In this document: piece by piece, positions 35,802 through 44,375 of the stretch
How the letters are laid out: each line of letters opens with the position of its first letter
Position numbering within the stretch: the first letter of the stretch is position 1
Source of the DNA: Mycobacterium sp. UM_CSW
GTDB taxonomy: Bacteria > Actinomycetota > Actinomycetes > Mycobacteriales > Mycobacteriaceae
Reading direction: 5' to 3'
NCBI RefSeq assembly: GCF_000455205.1
Contig: NZ_AUWQ01000005.1
Coordinates: 27,603-91,602 of the forward strand
Length of the DNA: 64,000 nt
Notes under the pieces: generated by a model
The model's database searches: none
What the model was told of the DNA's origin: nothing
What the model saw: the letters and a program-made list of their open reading frames with translations, nothing else
Made by a program: the position numbers and the translations under genes

Positions 35802-36707
35802 GTGCGCAGAGAACCGGCGTTGGCGCGGCGCTTCTTCGACCGATTCGAGCCGGTGCATGCAGTCACCTACTTCGCGCCGGAAGCGCGGGCGGCGCTCGAC
35901 GCGCTGGGTTACCGCGGCTTCTGGATGGGGTACTTCGCCGCCCGATCGGCGCCGTTGGGCATCGTGCCGCGCGAGGTCGTCACCGCGATCTTCTACAACT
36001 TCGCCCCCGAGCGCGTCGCGAAGGCGCTGCCCGCGGCGTGGGAGATCGCCGGCCCCGAGGCCGCGTTGCGTGCCCGGCAGGAATCGGCGGTCGCGGCCCT
36101 GCGCCGATACGGCGTCGAGGCGGATGAAAACGTCGCCGTCGCAGCCGAATTGGCGGCCAAGGCGGCCCGAGGGGCGCCGCTCGACGGGCGACCGCTGTTC
36201 GCCGCGAATCTGGCGCTGCCCTGGCCGGACGAACCGCTGACCGCGCTTTGGCATGCCGCGACCCTGCTGCGTGAGCAACGCGGCGATGGGCACGTGGCGG
36301 TGCTGGCGGCCGCCGGTGTCTCGGGGCGGGAATCCAACGTGCTGCACGCGGCGACCGGCCGGGTCGAGCCCGACTACATAGCCCGCACCCGCGATTACGA
36401 CGAAGCGGCGTGGCGCCACCACGAGGAACGGCTCGCCGAGCGGGGACTGCTCGACGGAGACGGCACGGTGACCGCGGCCGGGCGGGAGCTGAAGGACCGC
36501 ATCGAATCGAGCACTGACGCGCTCGCGCTGTCTGCCCTCGATGCCCTTAGCGACGACGAGGTGGAAACGCTGTTTCGGGCGCTTACCCCGATCACCCGCG
36601 CGGTGGTCGCCGGCGGGGACATTCCGGCCAGGACGCCGATGGCCCTACGCCGCGACGAATTGGATGACAGCGGCGCGCATTTGGGCGGCACTAGCCAACC
36701 AGAGTGA
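35802..36707 (+). CDS. SCO6745-like helical/HTH-type protein
   Basis: 301 residues from the GTG at 35802. The opening RRFFDRFEPVHAVTYFAPEA and the later GRESNVLHAATGRVEPDYIA are features I associate with the SCO6745 family of actinobacterial proteins, possibly winged-helix; function unknown. An ATG at 35724 overlaps the hemerythrin stop as ATGA and would add 26 residues that look non-coding. A TTAACT element seven bases before the GTG favours the shorter, leaderless start. Confidence 0.72.
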   Translation: MRREPALARRFFDRFEPVHAVTYFAPEARAALDALGYRGFWMGYFAARSAPLGIVPREVVTAIFYNFAPERVAKALPAAWEIAGPEAALRARQESAVAALRRYGVEADENVAVAAELAAKAARGAPLDGRPLFAANLALPWPDEPLTALWHAATLLREQRGDGHVAVLAAAGVSGRESNVLHAATGRVEPDYIARTRDYDEAAWRHHEERLAERGLLDGDGTVTAAGRELKDRIESSTDALALSALDALSDDEVETLFRALTPITRAVVAGGDIPARTPMALRRDELDDSGAHLGGTSQPE

Positions 36708-36709
36708 AC

Positions 36710-37228
36710 TCACATGCCGCCGGGCGAGCCGCTGATCGGTTGCGCCGCAATGTGATCCATCGGGGGCCCATCGCCGTTGGAGGTGCCACGGTCCGCGACC
36801 GCGGTGGCCAGCGCCGTGCCGCCCTGGATCGTCCCGACGATGTCCACTTGCTCATTGACGGTGAAATGTGAAGCGCCGGCACGGGGTTGGCCGCCGTCAC
36901 GGGATATGACCGTGGTATCCGGGGTGACGCGGTAGGTCTGTGTGTAGCCGTTGGGGCTGCGGGCGGTCACCGAGTCCCCGGACACGGCGATGACGGTCCC
37001 CTGCTGGCGTACCGGGTGGGAGGCCGGCGGCGGCCCCAGCGTCGACTCGACCGTCGGCTTGTCGGGCTCGACGTAGGCAAACAGGCCCGCCAGGCTGGCC
37101 GCGCACAACATCGACGCGGAGACGATCTCGCATGCCATCGCCACACCGGACAACCCGCGACGCGCACGCCAGCCGGTCGCATGGGTTCTTTGCTCCGATA
37201 CTTCGCTCGCTTGGCGCCTGGCGTCCAC
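36710..37228 (-). CDS. Membrane-anchored exported protein, OB/SH3-like domain
   Basis: 172 residues from the GTG at 37228, chosen because AGGAAGGA lies a few bases upstream, whereas the ATG at 37258 has no good site. One hydrophobic helix near residues 29-50 acts as anchor. The external part has repeated beta strands (GTVIAVSGDSVTARSPNGYT, then TVISRDGG and VDIVGTIQGGTA) like DUF5666-type domains. Function unknown. The SigF-like promoter upstream suggests envelope-stress expression. Confidence 0.72.
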   Translation of the reverse strand: MDARRQASEVSEQRTHATGWRARRGLSGVAMACEIVSASMLCAASLAGLFAYVEPDKPTVESTLGPPPASHPVRQQGTVIAVSGDSVTARSPNGYTQTYRVTPDTTVISRDGGQPRAGASHFTVNEQVDIVGTIQGGTALATAVADRGTSNGDGPPMDHIAAQPISGSPGGM

Positions 37229-37299
37229 GGTCAGTTCCTTCCTGCGGATTTGCACCATGGAGCCTCGGCCCCTACCGCATCAGGTCGTTGCTCGTGGTG

Positions 37300-37326
37300 T
37301 TACCCGCAGGGATGCACCGATAAACC
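37300..37326 (-). promoter_or_regulatory. SigF-like promoter for the exported protein
   Basis: On the minus strand GGTTTA (37326-37321) and GGGTAA (37305-37300) are 15 bases apart, a close match to the mycobacterial SigF consensus. A start near 37293 would give a leader of about 65 bases to the GTG at 37228. Confidence 0.6.
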
Positions 37327-37374
37327 GCGCCGCGGAGGCGCGACCGGTTCCAGCCACCCGTAAGGGGCGTGACG

Positions 37375-38259
37375 TCAGCCCTTGGCGAGGGTGAATTGCG
37401 CGACGTCTGTGTAGCCGTCGCGGAACAGGTCGGCGCAACCGGTCAGGTACTTCATGTACCGGTCGTAGACCTCTTCGGACTGAACCGCGATGGCCTCGTC
37501 ACGGCGCGACTCGAGCGCGGCCGCCCACGTGTCGAGCGTCCGGGCGTAGTGCAGGCGCAGCTGCTGGACACGCTTGACTTCGAAGCCGGCCCGCTCGGCG
37601 TGCTCGACGACACCCTTGGCTTGGGGCAGGTCCCCGCCCGGAAAGATCTCGTCCATGATGAATTTCATGAACCGGATCTTGGTCATGGTGATGGGCAGTC
37701 CGCGCTCGCTGAACTCCTCGTCGCTGGGCTTGATGATGGTGTGCAACAGCATCACACCGTCGGCGGGGAGTGCCTCGTAGGCCATCTTGAAAAAGTCAGG
37801 GTAACGGTCGCGTCCAAAGTGTTCGAAGGCGCCGATCGACACGATGCGGTCCACCTTCTCGTCGAATTGCTCCCAGCCCCGCAGCAGCACTCGCTTGCTC
37901 CGGTCGGACGGGTGCCGGTCGAGGCGCTGCTGGACATGCGCCTGCTGGTTGCGGCTCAGGGTGAGCCCTACGACGTTGACGTCGTAGCGCTCGAGCGCGC
38001 GGATGATCGTGGTGCCCCAGCCGCAGCCGATGTCGAGCAGCGTCATGCCCGGCTGCAATCCGAGCTTTCCCAGCGAGAGGTCGACCTTGGCGATCTGCGC
38101 CTCTTCGAGGGTCATGTCGTCGCGCTCGAAATACGCGCAGCTGTAGGTGCGCGTGGGATCCAGGAATAGCGCGAAGAACTCGTCGGACAGGTCGTAGTGC
38201 GCCTGGACGTCCTCGAAGTGCGGCTCCAGGCCGACAGCTTCGGTCTGATTCTCAGGCAT
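37375..38259 (-). CDS. Cyclopropane/mycolic acid synthase family methyltransferase
   Basis: 294 residues, the normal length. The SAM-binding motif is LLDIGCGWGTT; further family blocks are VQAHYDLSDEFFALFLDPTR, TYSCAYFERDDMTLEEAQIA, WEQFDEKVDRIVSIGAFEHF, EIFPGG and YDRYMKYLTGC. The enzyme transfers a methylene or methyl group from SAM to double bonds of mycolic acid precursors. Which of CmaA, MmaA, PcaA or UmaA it corresponds to cannot be settled by eye. Monocistronic, divergent from the acyltransferase. Confidence 0.92.
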   Translation of the reverse strand: MPENQTEAVGLEPHFEDVQAHYDLSDEFFALFLDPTRTYSCAYFERDDMTLEEAQIAKVDLSLGKLGLQPGMTLLDIGCGWGTTIIRALERYDVNVVGLTLSRNQQAHVQQRLDRHPSDRSKRVLLRGWEQFDEKVDRIVSIGAFEHFGRDRYPDFFKMAYEALPADGVMLLHTIIKPSDEEFSERGLPITMTKIRFMKFIMDEIFPGGDLPQAKGVVEHAERAGFEVKRVQQLRLHYARTLDTWAAALESRRDEAIAVQSEEVYDRYMKYLTGCADLFRDGYTDVAQFTLAKG

Positions 38260-38480
38260 GGCACTTCCCCCGGACGTGGATTTATTGGGCTCAGCGGCGT
38301 GTGATCTCAGCCGCTCGAGTTACGGCCTAGCAGTCTATCCGTCCGGATGGCCGGGTAACGAATTGACGGCCCTAGCGGCGGGAACTGTCGGCGCCGAATT
38401 TTGCAGGTGTGGGCGATGCCCGCTCGGGCTAATTGTGAGGGGACGAGCCGTATCGAATGGACTGAGTGGGGAGGCCAACC

Positions 38481-39839
38481 ATGGAACCGATATCGCCGAC
38501 GGATGCGCTGTTCCTCATCGGCGAGTCACGCGAGCATCCGATGCACGTGGGATCGTTGCAGCTCTTCGTGCCGCCTGAGGACGCCGGGCCGCACTTCGTC
38601 CGCGAGTCCTATCAGGCGATGCTCGAGCGCACGGACGTTCAACCGACGTTCCGCAAGCACCCGGCCTTCTTCGGCGGCATCACCAATGTCGCGTGGTCGT
38701 TCGACCGGGAGGTTGAGCTCGATTATCACCTCCGCCGGTCGGCCCTACCGGAGCCGGGACGCGTGCGTGACCTGCTGGAATTGGCCTCCCGGCTGCACGG
38801 CAGCCTGCTCGACCGGCACCGCCCACTCTGGGAAGCGCACCTCATCGAGGGCTTGGAGGACGGGCGCTATGCGGTCTACACGAAGTACCACCACTCCCTC
38901 ATGGACGGCGTGTCGGCGCTGCGGCTGATGCAACGGGCCTTCAGCCCTGACCCGGATGACGACGAGGTGCGGGTGCCATGGAATCTGGGTCCCCGGCAGC
39001 ACAGGGAGCCGCGGAAGCGGCCATCGCTGCTCGAGCGGGTCGGCCGCACCGCGGGGTCGGCGTTCGCGCTGGCGCCGTCCACGGTGAGGCTTGCGCGCGC
39101 GGCGCTGCTCGAACAACAACTGACCCTCCCGTTCCGTGCGCCACGCAGCATGTTCAACGTCCGGATCGGCGGCGCCCGGCGGGTGGCCGCGCAGTCCTGG
39201 TCGCTGGACCGCGTCAAGGCGGTGAAATCCGCCGCGGGAGTGACGGTCAACGACGTGGTGCTGGCTATGTCCTCCGGGGCGCTTCGCGCCTACCTTCTCG
39301 AGCAGAACGCCCTGCCGAGTGAGCCGCTGACGGCGATGGTGCCGGTCAACCTGCGCAAGGCCGACGACGACAGCGGCGGCAACATGGTCGGAACGTTCCT
39401 GTGCAACCTCGCGACGGACCTCGATGATCCGGCAAAGCGGCTGGAGATCATCAGCTCGTCGATCCACGACACCAAAGAGGTGTTCCGGCAGTTGCCCCCC
39501 GTTCAACAGCTTGCGCTCTCGGCCTTCAACATCGGGGGGCTGTTCCTCGGGCTGATTCCCGGCTATCTCTCGGCCGCCTCGCCGCCGTTCAACATCGTCA
39601 TCTCGAACGTCTCTGCCGGGCCGTCGGAACCGGTGTACTGGCGCGGCGCCCGGTTGGACGGGAACTACCCGCTGTCGATCCCGCTCGACGGGCAGGCGGT
39701 CAACATCACCGTGACCAACAACGCCGAGAACCTCGACTTCGGTCTTGTCGGCTGCCGCCGCAGCGTTCCCCATCTGCAGCGGCTGCTGGGCCACTTGGAG
39801 ACGTCGCTGAAGGATCTGGAGCGCGCCTACGGCGTGTGA
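38481..39839 (+). CDS. WS/DGAT-type acyltransferase (triacylglycerol synthase family)
   Basis: 452 residues. The active-site motif HHSLMDG (HHxxxDG) lies near residue 138. MEPISPTDALFLIGESREHP at the N-terminus and the C-terminal NIVISNVSAGPSEPVYWRGA are family marks. It joins an acyl-CoA to diacylglycerol or a long-chain alcohol, making storage lipid at the membrane. The ATG at 38481 with GGGAGG six bases upstream is chosen over a GTG at 38466. Ends one base from the convergent ATPase gene. Confidence 0.92.
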   Translation: MEPISPTDALFLIGESREHPMHVGSLQLFVPPEDAGPHFVRESYQAMLERTDVQPTFRKHPAFFGGITNVAWSFDREVELDYHLRRSALPEPGRVRDLLELASRLHGSLLDRHRPLWEAHLIEGLEDGRYAVYTKYHHSLMDGVSALRLMQRAFSPDPDDDEVRVPWNLGPRQHREPRKRPSLLERVGRTAGSAFALAPSTVRLARAALLEQQLTLPFRAPRSMFNVRIGGARRVAAQSWSLDRVKAVKSAAGVTVNDVVLAMSSGALRAYLLEQNALPSEPLTAMVPVNLRKADDDSGGNMVGTFLCNLATDLDDPAKRLEIISSSIHDTKEVFRQLPPVQQLALSAFNIGGLFLGLIPGYLSAASPPFNIVISNVSAGPSEPVYWRGARLDGNYPLSIPLDGQAVNITVTNNAENLDFGLVGCRRSVPHLQRLLGHLETSLKDLERAYGV

Positions 39840-39840
39840 C

Positions 39841-40287
39841 CTAGGAGCGAATGTCGCGGCCGTCCAGCGGCGTAGGCGTCGTGGCGTAGTCGAGGCACAC
39901 CGTGGTGCCATCGGGCCGGGCGTTGATGGTGCAGTGATCCGCGAGCGCGTGCATCAGCAGGATGCCCCGGGACGCTCGGGGATCGTCGGGCTTCATGGGC
40001 TGCTGCCGATGCCAGATTCCCCGGTCGCTGACGCGCACGTTGACGGATTGTGCGCCGGGATCGTGGCGTGCGTGCAGCTTCATCGGACCGGGCGTGGAGT
40101 GGGCCCGGTACGCGTGCTCGACGCAATTCGCTAGCGCCTCGTTGGCGCCCAAAACGATGTCCTCGCGAAGATCGGCCGGAACCTCGGTCACCTCCTGCAG
40201 CCACCGTCGCAGGGCACTGCGCAATTCTGCAGCGGTGGCAGCGTCCGCGGCGCCGGCTCGGGTAAACCCAGCGGGGACTGCGGCCAT
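39841..40287 (-). CDS. Anti-sigma-factor-type ATP-binding protein (RsbW-like)
   Basis: 148 residues from the ATG at 40287. A GHKL-type ATPase fold of the HATPase_c_2 group: N-box LGANEALANCVEHAYRAH, G1-like VSDRGIWH and RGILLMHALADH. RsbW-like kinases bind sigma factors or phosphorylate anti-anti-sigma proteins. No sigma factor or antagonist is adjacent. A SigF-like promoter overlaps an earlier GTG at 40329, excluding it as start; an ATG at 40305 remains possible. Confidence 0.82.
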   Translation of the reverse strand: MAAVPAGFTRAGAADAATAAELRSALRRWLQEVTEVPADLREDIVLGANEALANCVEHAYRAHSTPGPMKLHARHDPGAQSVNVRVSDRGIWHRQQPMKPDDPRASRGILLMHALADHCTINARPDGTTVCLDYATTPTPLDGRDIRS

Positions 40288-40314
40288 AGGTGAATCTCCG
40301 GGCATCAGTGGGGG

Positions 40315-40342
40315 ATACCCCGTTGGCACCCGAGCGATAACC
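40315..40342 (-). promoter_or_regulatory. SigF-like promoter for the RsbW-like gene
   Basis: On the minus strand GGTTA (40342-40338) and GGGTAT (40320-40315) are separated by 17 bases, matching the SigF consensus closely. The predicted start lies near 40306, just before the preferred ATG region, and decides against the GTG at 40329. Confidence 0.6.
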
Positions 40343-40368
40343 CCTCCGTGGCAAGAGGATTCGAGCGG

Positions 40369-40791
40369 CTATTCGAGAACGAAAACCGGGATCTGCCTCG
40401 CCGTCTTCTCCTGATATTCGGCGTAAGGGGGAAACGCTTCCACCGCCAACCGCCACCAGTGCTCGCGCTCGGACCCTTCCAGCTCGCGCGCGGTGAGGGC
40501 GACGACCTTTTCACCATCCTGCACAGTCACCGCCGGGTTGGCCTTGACGTTGAAGTACCACGACGGGTGTTCGGGGGCGCCGCCTTTCGACGCCACCATT
40601 GCGTAGCGACCATTCTCCTCGACGCGCATCAACGGCACGTAGCGCTGCTTGCCGGACTTGGCGCCCGTCACGGTTATCAGGACGACGGGCCGGTCGAGGA
40701 TCTCGACGCCGTCGGTCGTGCCTTGCTGCAGGATTCGTTCGGTTTGCTCGCGCACCCAGTCTCTCGGACTCAGCTCGATCCGGTCAGTCAT
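40369..40791 (-). CDS. Deazaflavin-dependent nitroreductase-family protein
   Basis: 140 residues from the ATG at 40791 (MTDRIELSPRDWVREQTERI). VVLITVTGAKSGKQRYVPLMRV and the following YAMVASKGGAPEHPSWYFNV are diagnostic of the F420-binding split-barrel family related to Ddn. Activity on quinones or nitro compounds is possible. It is 68 bases downstream of the ferredoxin reductase gene on the same strand. Confidence 0.88.
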   Translation of the reverse strand: MTDRIELSPRDWVREQTERILQQGTTDGVEILDRPVVLITVTGAKSGKQRYVPLMRVEENGRYAMVASKGGAPEHPSWYFNVKANPAVTVQDGEKVVALTARELEGSEREHWWRLAVEAFPPYAEYQEKTARQIPVFVLE

Positions 40792-40859
40792 GGCCTTCTC
40801 AACCGCGGACGCCGCGGATCCATTCCCCGGGCGGAGCCCGACTAGTGGCACACCAGGCG

Positions 40860-42074
40860 CTAATCCGGACGCCCGGGCGGAAACTCCGCACGTTTCGCGA
40901 TGGCGTCACGGTAGGCATACACCCGGTTCGGGATCGTTCCCAGCACCGCGATCGTCTGGCCGTCGCGTCCATACGCGGCGACGAACTCCCAGCCGTCGGG
41001 ATAGCCCTCGACGATTTCGATGGCATCGTAACCCGTTGGGACGCCTAGCATCTGGACCTTCACGTCATATTGGTCGGACCAGAAATACGGCACGTCGTCG
41101 TAAGCTTGCGCCGCGTCGGGCCCCGTCAGCAGCGTGCGAGCGGCCGCCGCGCCCTGACGCCCGGCGTCCTCCCAATGCTCGGTGCGCAGATGCCGCTCGT
41201 AGAGCGGGTGCCACCAGCGCGCGACGTCGCCGGCGGCGACGACGGCACCGTCCCCGTCGGGGCTCTCGGCCGCGCCCGTGGCGCCGCACAACACCCCGTC
41301 ATCGAGGTGCAGTCCCGAGCCGGCCAGCCAATCGGTGGCGGGGGTGACGCCCAGGCCGACGATGACCAGATCGGCCGGAATTTGCGAACCATCGGTCAAC
41401 CGAACGGCCTCCACGTGTCCGTTTCCGACGAACGCGTCGACTCCCACCCCGACCCGCAGATTCACGCCATGCTGGCGGTGCAGTTCGGCCCAGCGTGGCG
41501 CCAGTTCCGCGCCCAGCGCGGCCAGCAGCGGGCTGGATGCTTTCTCGATCAGAACCACATCCAGCCCCACCGAGCGGCAACTCGCGGCCACCTCCGCTCC
41601 GATGAACCCCCCGCCCACGACGACGACCCGTGGGCGCGAGCCCAGCCTTTGCCGGATCGCCAGACAATCGTCGACCGTGCGGAGCATCAGCACTCCGTCC
41701 GGGACCGGGCCGCCCGGCCATTCGCGTGGTGTCGCACCACTTGCGATCACCAGTCCGTCGAATTGCAGTGCCAGGTCGCGGTTTTCGTCGCACACGTGGA
41801 CGGTGTGCGACGCCAGGTCCAGCTTGGTCGCCGACGCGCCGCGCAGCACGCGCGCTTCCAGCTCGAATTGGGGCGCCAGGTCGACCCCGGCGCGGTGCAC
41901 CTCGCCGGTGAGCAGTTTCTTCGAGAGCGGCGGCCGGTGATATGGGGCGTGGCGCTCGGCGCCGACGATGGTCAGGGCACCGTCGTAGCCCTCCTGTCGC
42001 AGGGTCTCGGCCGCGCGGGTGCCCGCCACGCCGGCACCGACGACGACTACGTCCTTCAGCTGACGGCTCGGCAT
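40860..42074 (-). CDS. FAD-dependent ferredoxin reductase
   Basis: 404 residues. Two dinucleotide-binding motifs: FAD, VVVVGAGVAGTRAAETLR; NAD(P)H, VVVVGGGFIGAEVAASCR. The rest matches the rubredoxin/putidaredoxin reductase type (ASGATPREWPGG, YFWSDQYDVKVQMLG). It passes electrons from NAD(P)H to the ferredoxin encoded four bases upstream. Third gene of the di-iron operon 43229-40860. Confidence 0.9.
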   Translation of the reverse strand: MPSRQLKDVVVVGAGVAGTRAAETLRQEGYDGALTIVGAERHAPYHRPPLSKKLLTGEVHRAGVDLAPQFELEARVLRGASATKLDLASHTVHVCDENRDLALQFDGLVIASGATPREWPGGPVPDGVLMLRTVDDCLAIRQRLGSRPRVVVVGGGFIGAEVAASCRSVGLDVVLIEKASSPLLAALGAELAPRWAELHRQHGVNLRVGVGVDAFVGNGHVEAVRLTDGSQIPADLVIVGLGVTPATDWLAGSGLHLDDGVLCGATGAAESPDGDGAVVAAGDVARWWHPLYERHLRTEHWEDAGRQGAAAARTLLTGPDAAQAYDDVPYFWSDQYDVKVQMLGVPTGYDAIEIVEGYPDGWEFVAAYGRDGQTIAVLGTIPNRVYAYRDAIAKRAEFPPGRPD

Positions 42075-42078
42075 CGGA

Positions 42079-42267
42079 TCACTCCTTCACCGTGATCGCC
42101 CGCGTGGGGCAGGACACCTCGGCGCCGATCAGTTGCTGGCGCAGTTCCTCGGGTGGCTCCGCCTGCAGTACGTGGAGCCCGTCTTCTTGTACGTCGAACA
42201 CCTCATGGCAGATGCTCATGCACACGCCGTTGCCATCGCAGGTGTCGAGATCCACCGAGACCTTCAT
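42079..42267 (-). CDS. Small [3Fe-4S]-type ferredoxin
   Basis: 62 residues. Cluster ligands are C10 and C16 in CDGNGVC and the C-terminal Cys in SCPT, a CXXXXXC...CP arrangement in which the variable middle position is Asn (CxxNxxC), as in several mycobacterial ferredoxins that serve P450s. An additional Cys occurs at position 20. The start overlaps the stop of the di-iron gene as ATGA. It is probably the electron carrier between the reductase and the hydroxylase. Confidence 0.88.
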   Translation of the reverse strand: MKVSVDLDTCDGNGVCMSICHEVFDVQEDGLHVLQAEPPEELRQQLIGAEVSCPTRAITVKE

Positions 42268-43229
42268 CGCACGTCAACCTTTCGTGCGCCGTTGCGGGAA
42301 GTCTCGATCCCGTGCGATTGATCCGGGGACTTTCCTTGAGAATGCGCCCGCTCGCGGGCGGCTTTCGCCACCGGCGAGTAGTTGAGGTAGTCGACCGCCA
42401 TCTGCGTGGACGCCTCGTCGTTCGGATGATGGCTGGGCCGCATGTAGCGGACCGGTGTCGTCACCAGAAGCTTCCAGGGCCCGACCACCCGGTACTCGCG
42501 GGCCGCCCACAGCCAGTCCCGCCATCGCCACTTCTGATCGATGGTCGGGTCCTGTGCCATCAGGTAGCGAGCGCCCGCGATCCACCAGCCCACGAACAGC
42601 GGCGCAGTGAAGAACATGGCGAACGCCCTGATCCAATAGTTCCCGCAGACGTGCTGGAACACGTCGAACACCAGGGAGCGGTGCTCGACTTCCTCGGCGC
42701 CGTGCCAGCGCAATAAATCAAGCATCATCGGGTCGGCCCCCGCGTAGTCCAGGCCCCGGTTCGTCAGCACCCACTGGCCCAACATCGCGGTGAAATGTTC
42801 CAGCGCCGCGACGTCGGCCAACCGCCGGTACAGCCACCACCGCTTCATCGCCGGCGGGAACCACTTGGGTGGATCACCCAACGTGATCGACAACAATCGC
42901 CCAAGCCGGTCGGTGTACGGCTTGGTGTCGATGCCCTGCTCGGCCAAGTGGTCCAGCACGATCTGGTGCGCCCACGCGTGCCACGATTCCTGCTGGATGA
43001 ACGGCTTGATCGCCGCCTCCAGCTCCGGGTCGTCGACCAGCGACGACGCCTCGAGGACGGCCTTGATGAAGTGCCGCTCGCCCTCGGGGAGCAGCAGGTG
43101 CAGGACGTTGATCATGTGGGTTGAGAACGGATCGTCGGGCACCCAGTGCAGCGGTGTTTCCGACCAGTCGAATCGGACCATCCGACGGTACTTGGGATGG
43201 CCTTCGTGGTGAAGTTGGACTTCTGGCAT
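42264..43229 (-). CDS. PF10118-type protein with ferritin-like di-iron motif (probable oxygenase)
   Basis: 321 residues, commonly labelled metal-dependent hydrolase. The sequence shows the classical di-iron set: a first-helix Glu (E49 or E51, in LLPEGERHF), E81-x2-H84 (ESWH), E144 (ALEHF) and E180-x2-H183 (EVEH). A hydrophobic region around residues 195-220 may attach to the membrane. It is translationally coupled to a ferredoxin gene and followed by a ferredoxin reductase. This context suits an oxygenase, desaturase or hydroxylase, not a hydrolase. The substrate is unknown, perhaps a lipid. Confidence 0.82.
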   Translation of the reverse strand: MPEVQLHHEGHPKYRRMVRFDWSETPLHWVPDDPFSTHMINVLHLLLPEGERHFIKAVLEASSLVDDPELEAAIKPFIQQESWHAWAHQIVLDHLAEQGIDTKPYTDRLGRLLSITLGDPPKWFPPAMKRWWLYRRLADVAALEHFTAMLGQWVLTNRGLDYAGADPMMLDLLRWHGAEEVEHRSLVFDVFQHVCGNYWIRAFAMFFTAPLFVGWWIAGARYLMAQDPTIDQKWRWRDWLWAAREYRVVGPWKLLVTTPVRYMRPSHHPNDEASTQMAVDYLNYSPVAKAARERAHSQGKSPDQSHGIETSRNGARKVDVR

Positions 43230-43493
43230 CAGACGCTCCTCCCGCCGACGGGTGGTGCGCCGTCGGCTTCCCCTCGATTTCAGAGAGCGGTCGATCCAAG
43301 GGCGGAACGCAGGCCGCCGCTTAGCGACCGTTCAACCGCCCGGGTACCCACCCGCTGTCCGCGTCATGCGTACCGGCGGTACCGGGTTCCCTGCCAGTTC
43401 GCTGTGAACGCGTGTTTACTGGCAAAAAGGACCGGCTCGTACCGCGGATTCCGATTCGGGAAGCATCCGCAGCGCGGGTCGGTTGAACGGGCA

Positions 43494-44351
43494 ATGCGCA
43501 TTGGTGTCGTGTTCCCGCAGACCGAACTCGGTGGAGACCCTGCAGCGGTACGTGCATACGGGCAGCGCGTGGAGGAATTGGGCTTCACCCACATCCTCGC
43601 CTACGACCATGTCGTCGGCGCCGATCCGGCGGTGCACCAGGGCTGGCAGGGCTACTACGACATCGACTCGACCTTTCACGAGCCGTTCGTGATGTTCGGC
43701 TACCTGGCCGCGGTCACCTCGCTTGAACTCGTCACCGGCGTCATCATCCTGCCGCAACGCCAGACGGTGTTGGTTGCCAAGCAGGCCGCCGAAGTCGATC
43801 TGCTCACCGACGGGCGCTTCCGGCTCGGTATCGGGTTGGGGTGGAACGACGTCGAGTACGAGGCGCTCGGCGAGACGTTCACCAACCGCGGCCGCCGCTC
43901 CGAGGAACAGGTCGAGGTCATGCGCAAGCTGTGGACCGAACGGTCGGTGACGTTCAACGGCAAGTACCACACGGTGACGGGGGCAGGCCTGGCACCGATG
44001 CCGACTCAGCGCCCCATCCCGGTGTGGTTCGGCGCGGCGTCCGACCGCGCCTACGAACGCGCCGGACGGCTGAGCGACGGCTGGTTTCCGATGATGGAGC
44101 CCGGACCCGGCCTGGACTACGCGCGTGAGCAGGTCCGTCGCGCGGCGACCGCGGCCGGCCGCGACCCCGACACCCTCGGCATGGAGGGCCGGATCAGCTG
44201 GACCGGCGACCCTGAGAAAGCCGCCGCCGACATCGCCGCCTGGAAGGCCGCCGGGGCCACGCACGTGTCGGTGAACACCATGAAGGCCGGCCTGGGGACC
44301 GTCGACGACCACCTCGCCGCGTTGGAGCGGGTCGCCACCGACGCGAAGTAG
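43494..44351 (+). CDS. F420-dependent LLM-class oxidoreductase
   Basis: 285 residues from the ATG at 43494 (MRIGVVFPQTELGGDPAAVR). Motifs: FTHILAYDHVVGADP, TGVIILPQRQTVLVAKQAAE and GRFRLGIGLGWNDVEYEALG, which are typical of the Rv-type F420-dependent luciferase-like proteins. The long upstream in-frame stretch overlaps the divergent di-iron gene and is not used. Monocistronic. The substrate is unknown. Confidence 0.87.
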   Translation: MRIGVVFPQTELGGDPAAVRAYGQRVEELGFTHILAYDHVVGADPAVHQGWQGYYDIDSTFHEPFVMFGYLAAVTSLELVTGVIILPQRQTVLVAKQAAEVDLLTDGRFRLGIGLGWNDVEYEALGETFTNRGRRSEEQVEVMRKLWTERSVTFNGKYHTVTGAGLAPMPTQRPIPVWFGAASDRAYERAGRLSDGWFPMMEPGPGLDYAREQVRRAATAAGRDPDTLGMEGRISWTGDPEKAAADIAAWKAAGATHVSVNTMKAGLGTVDDHLAALERVATDAK

Positions 44352-44375
44352 CGGGCCTCGCCGGGAGCCGTCGGC

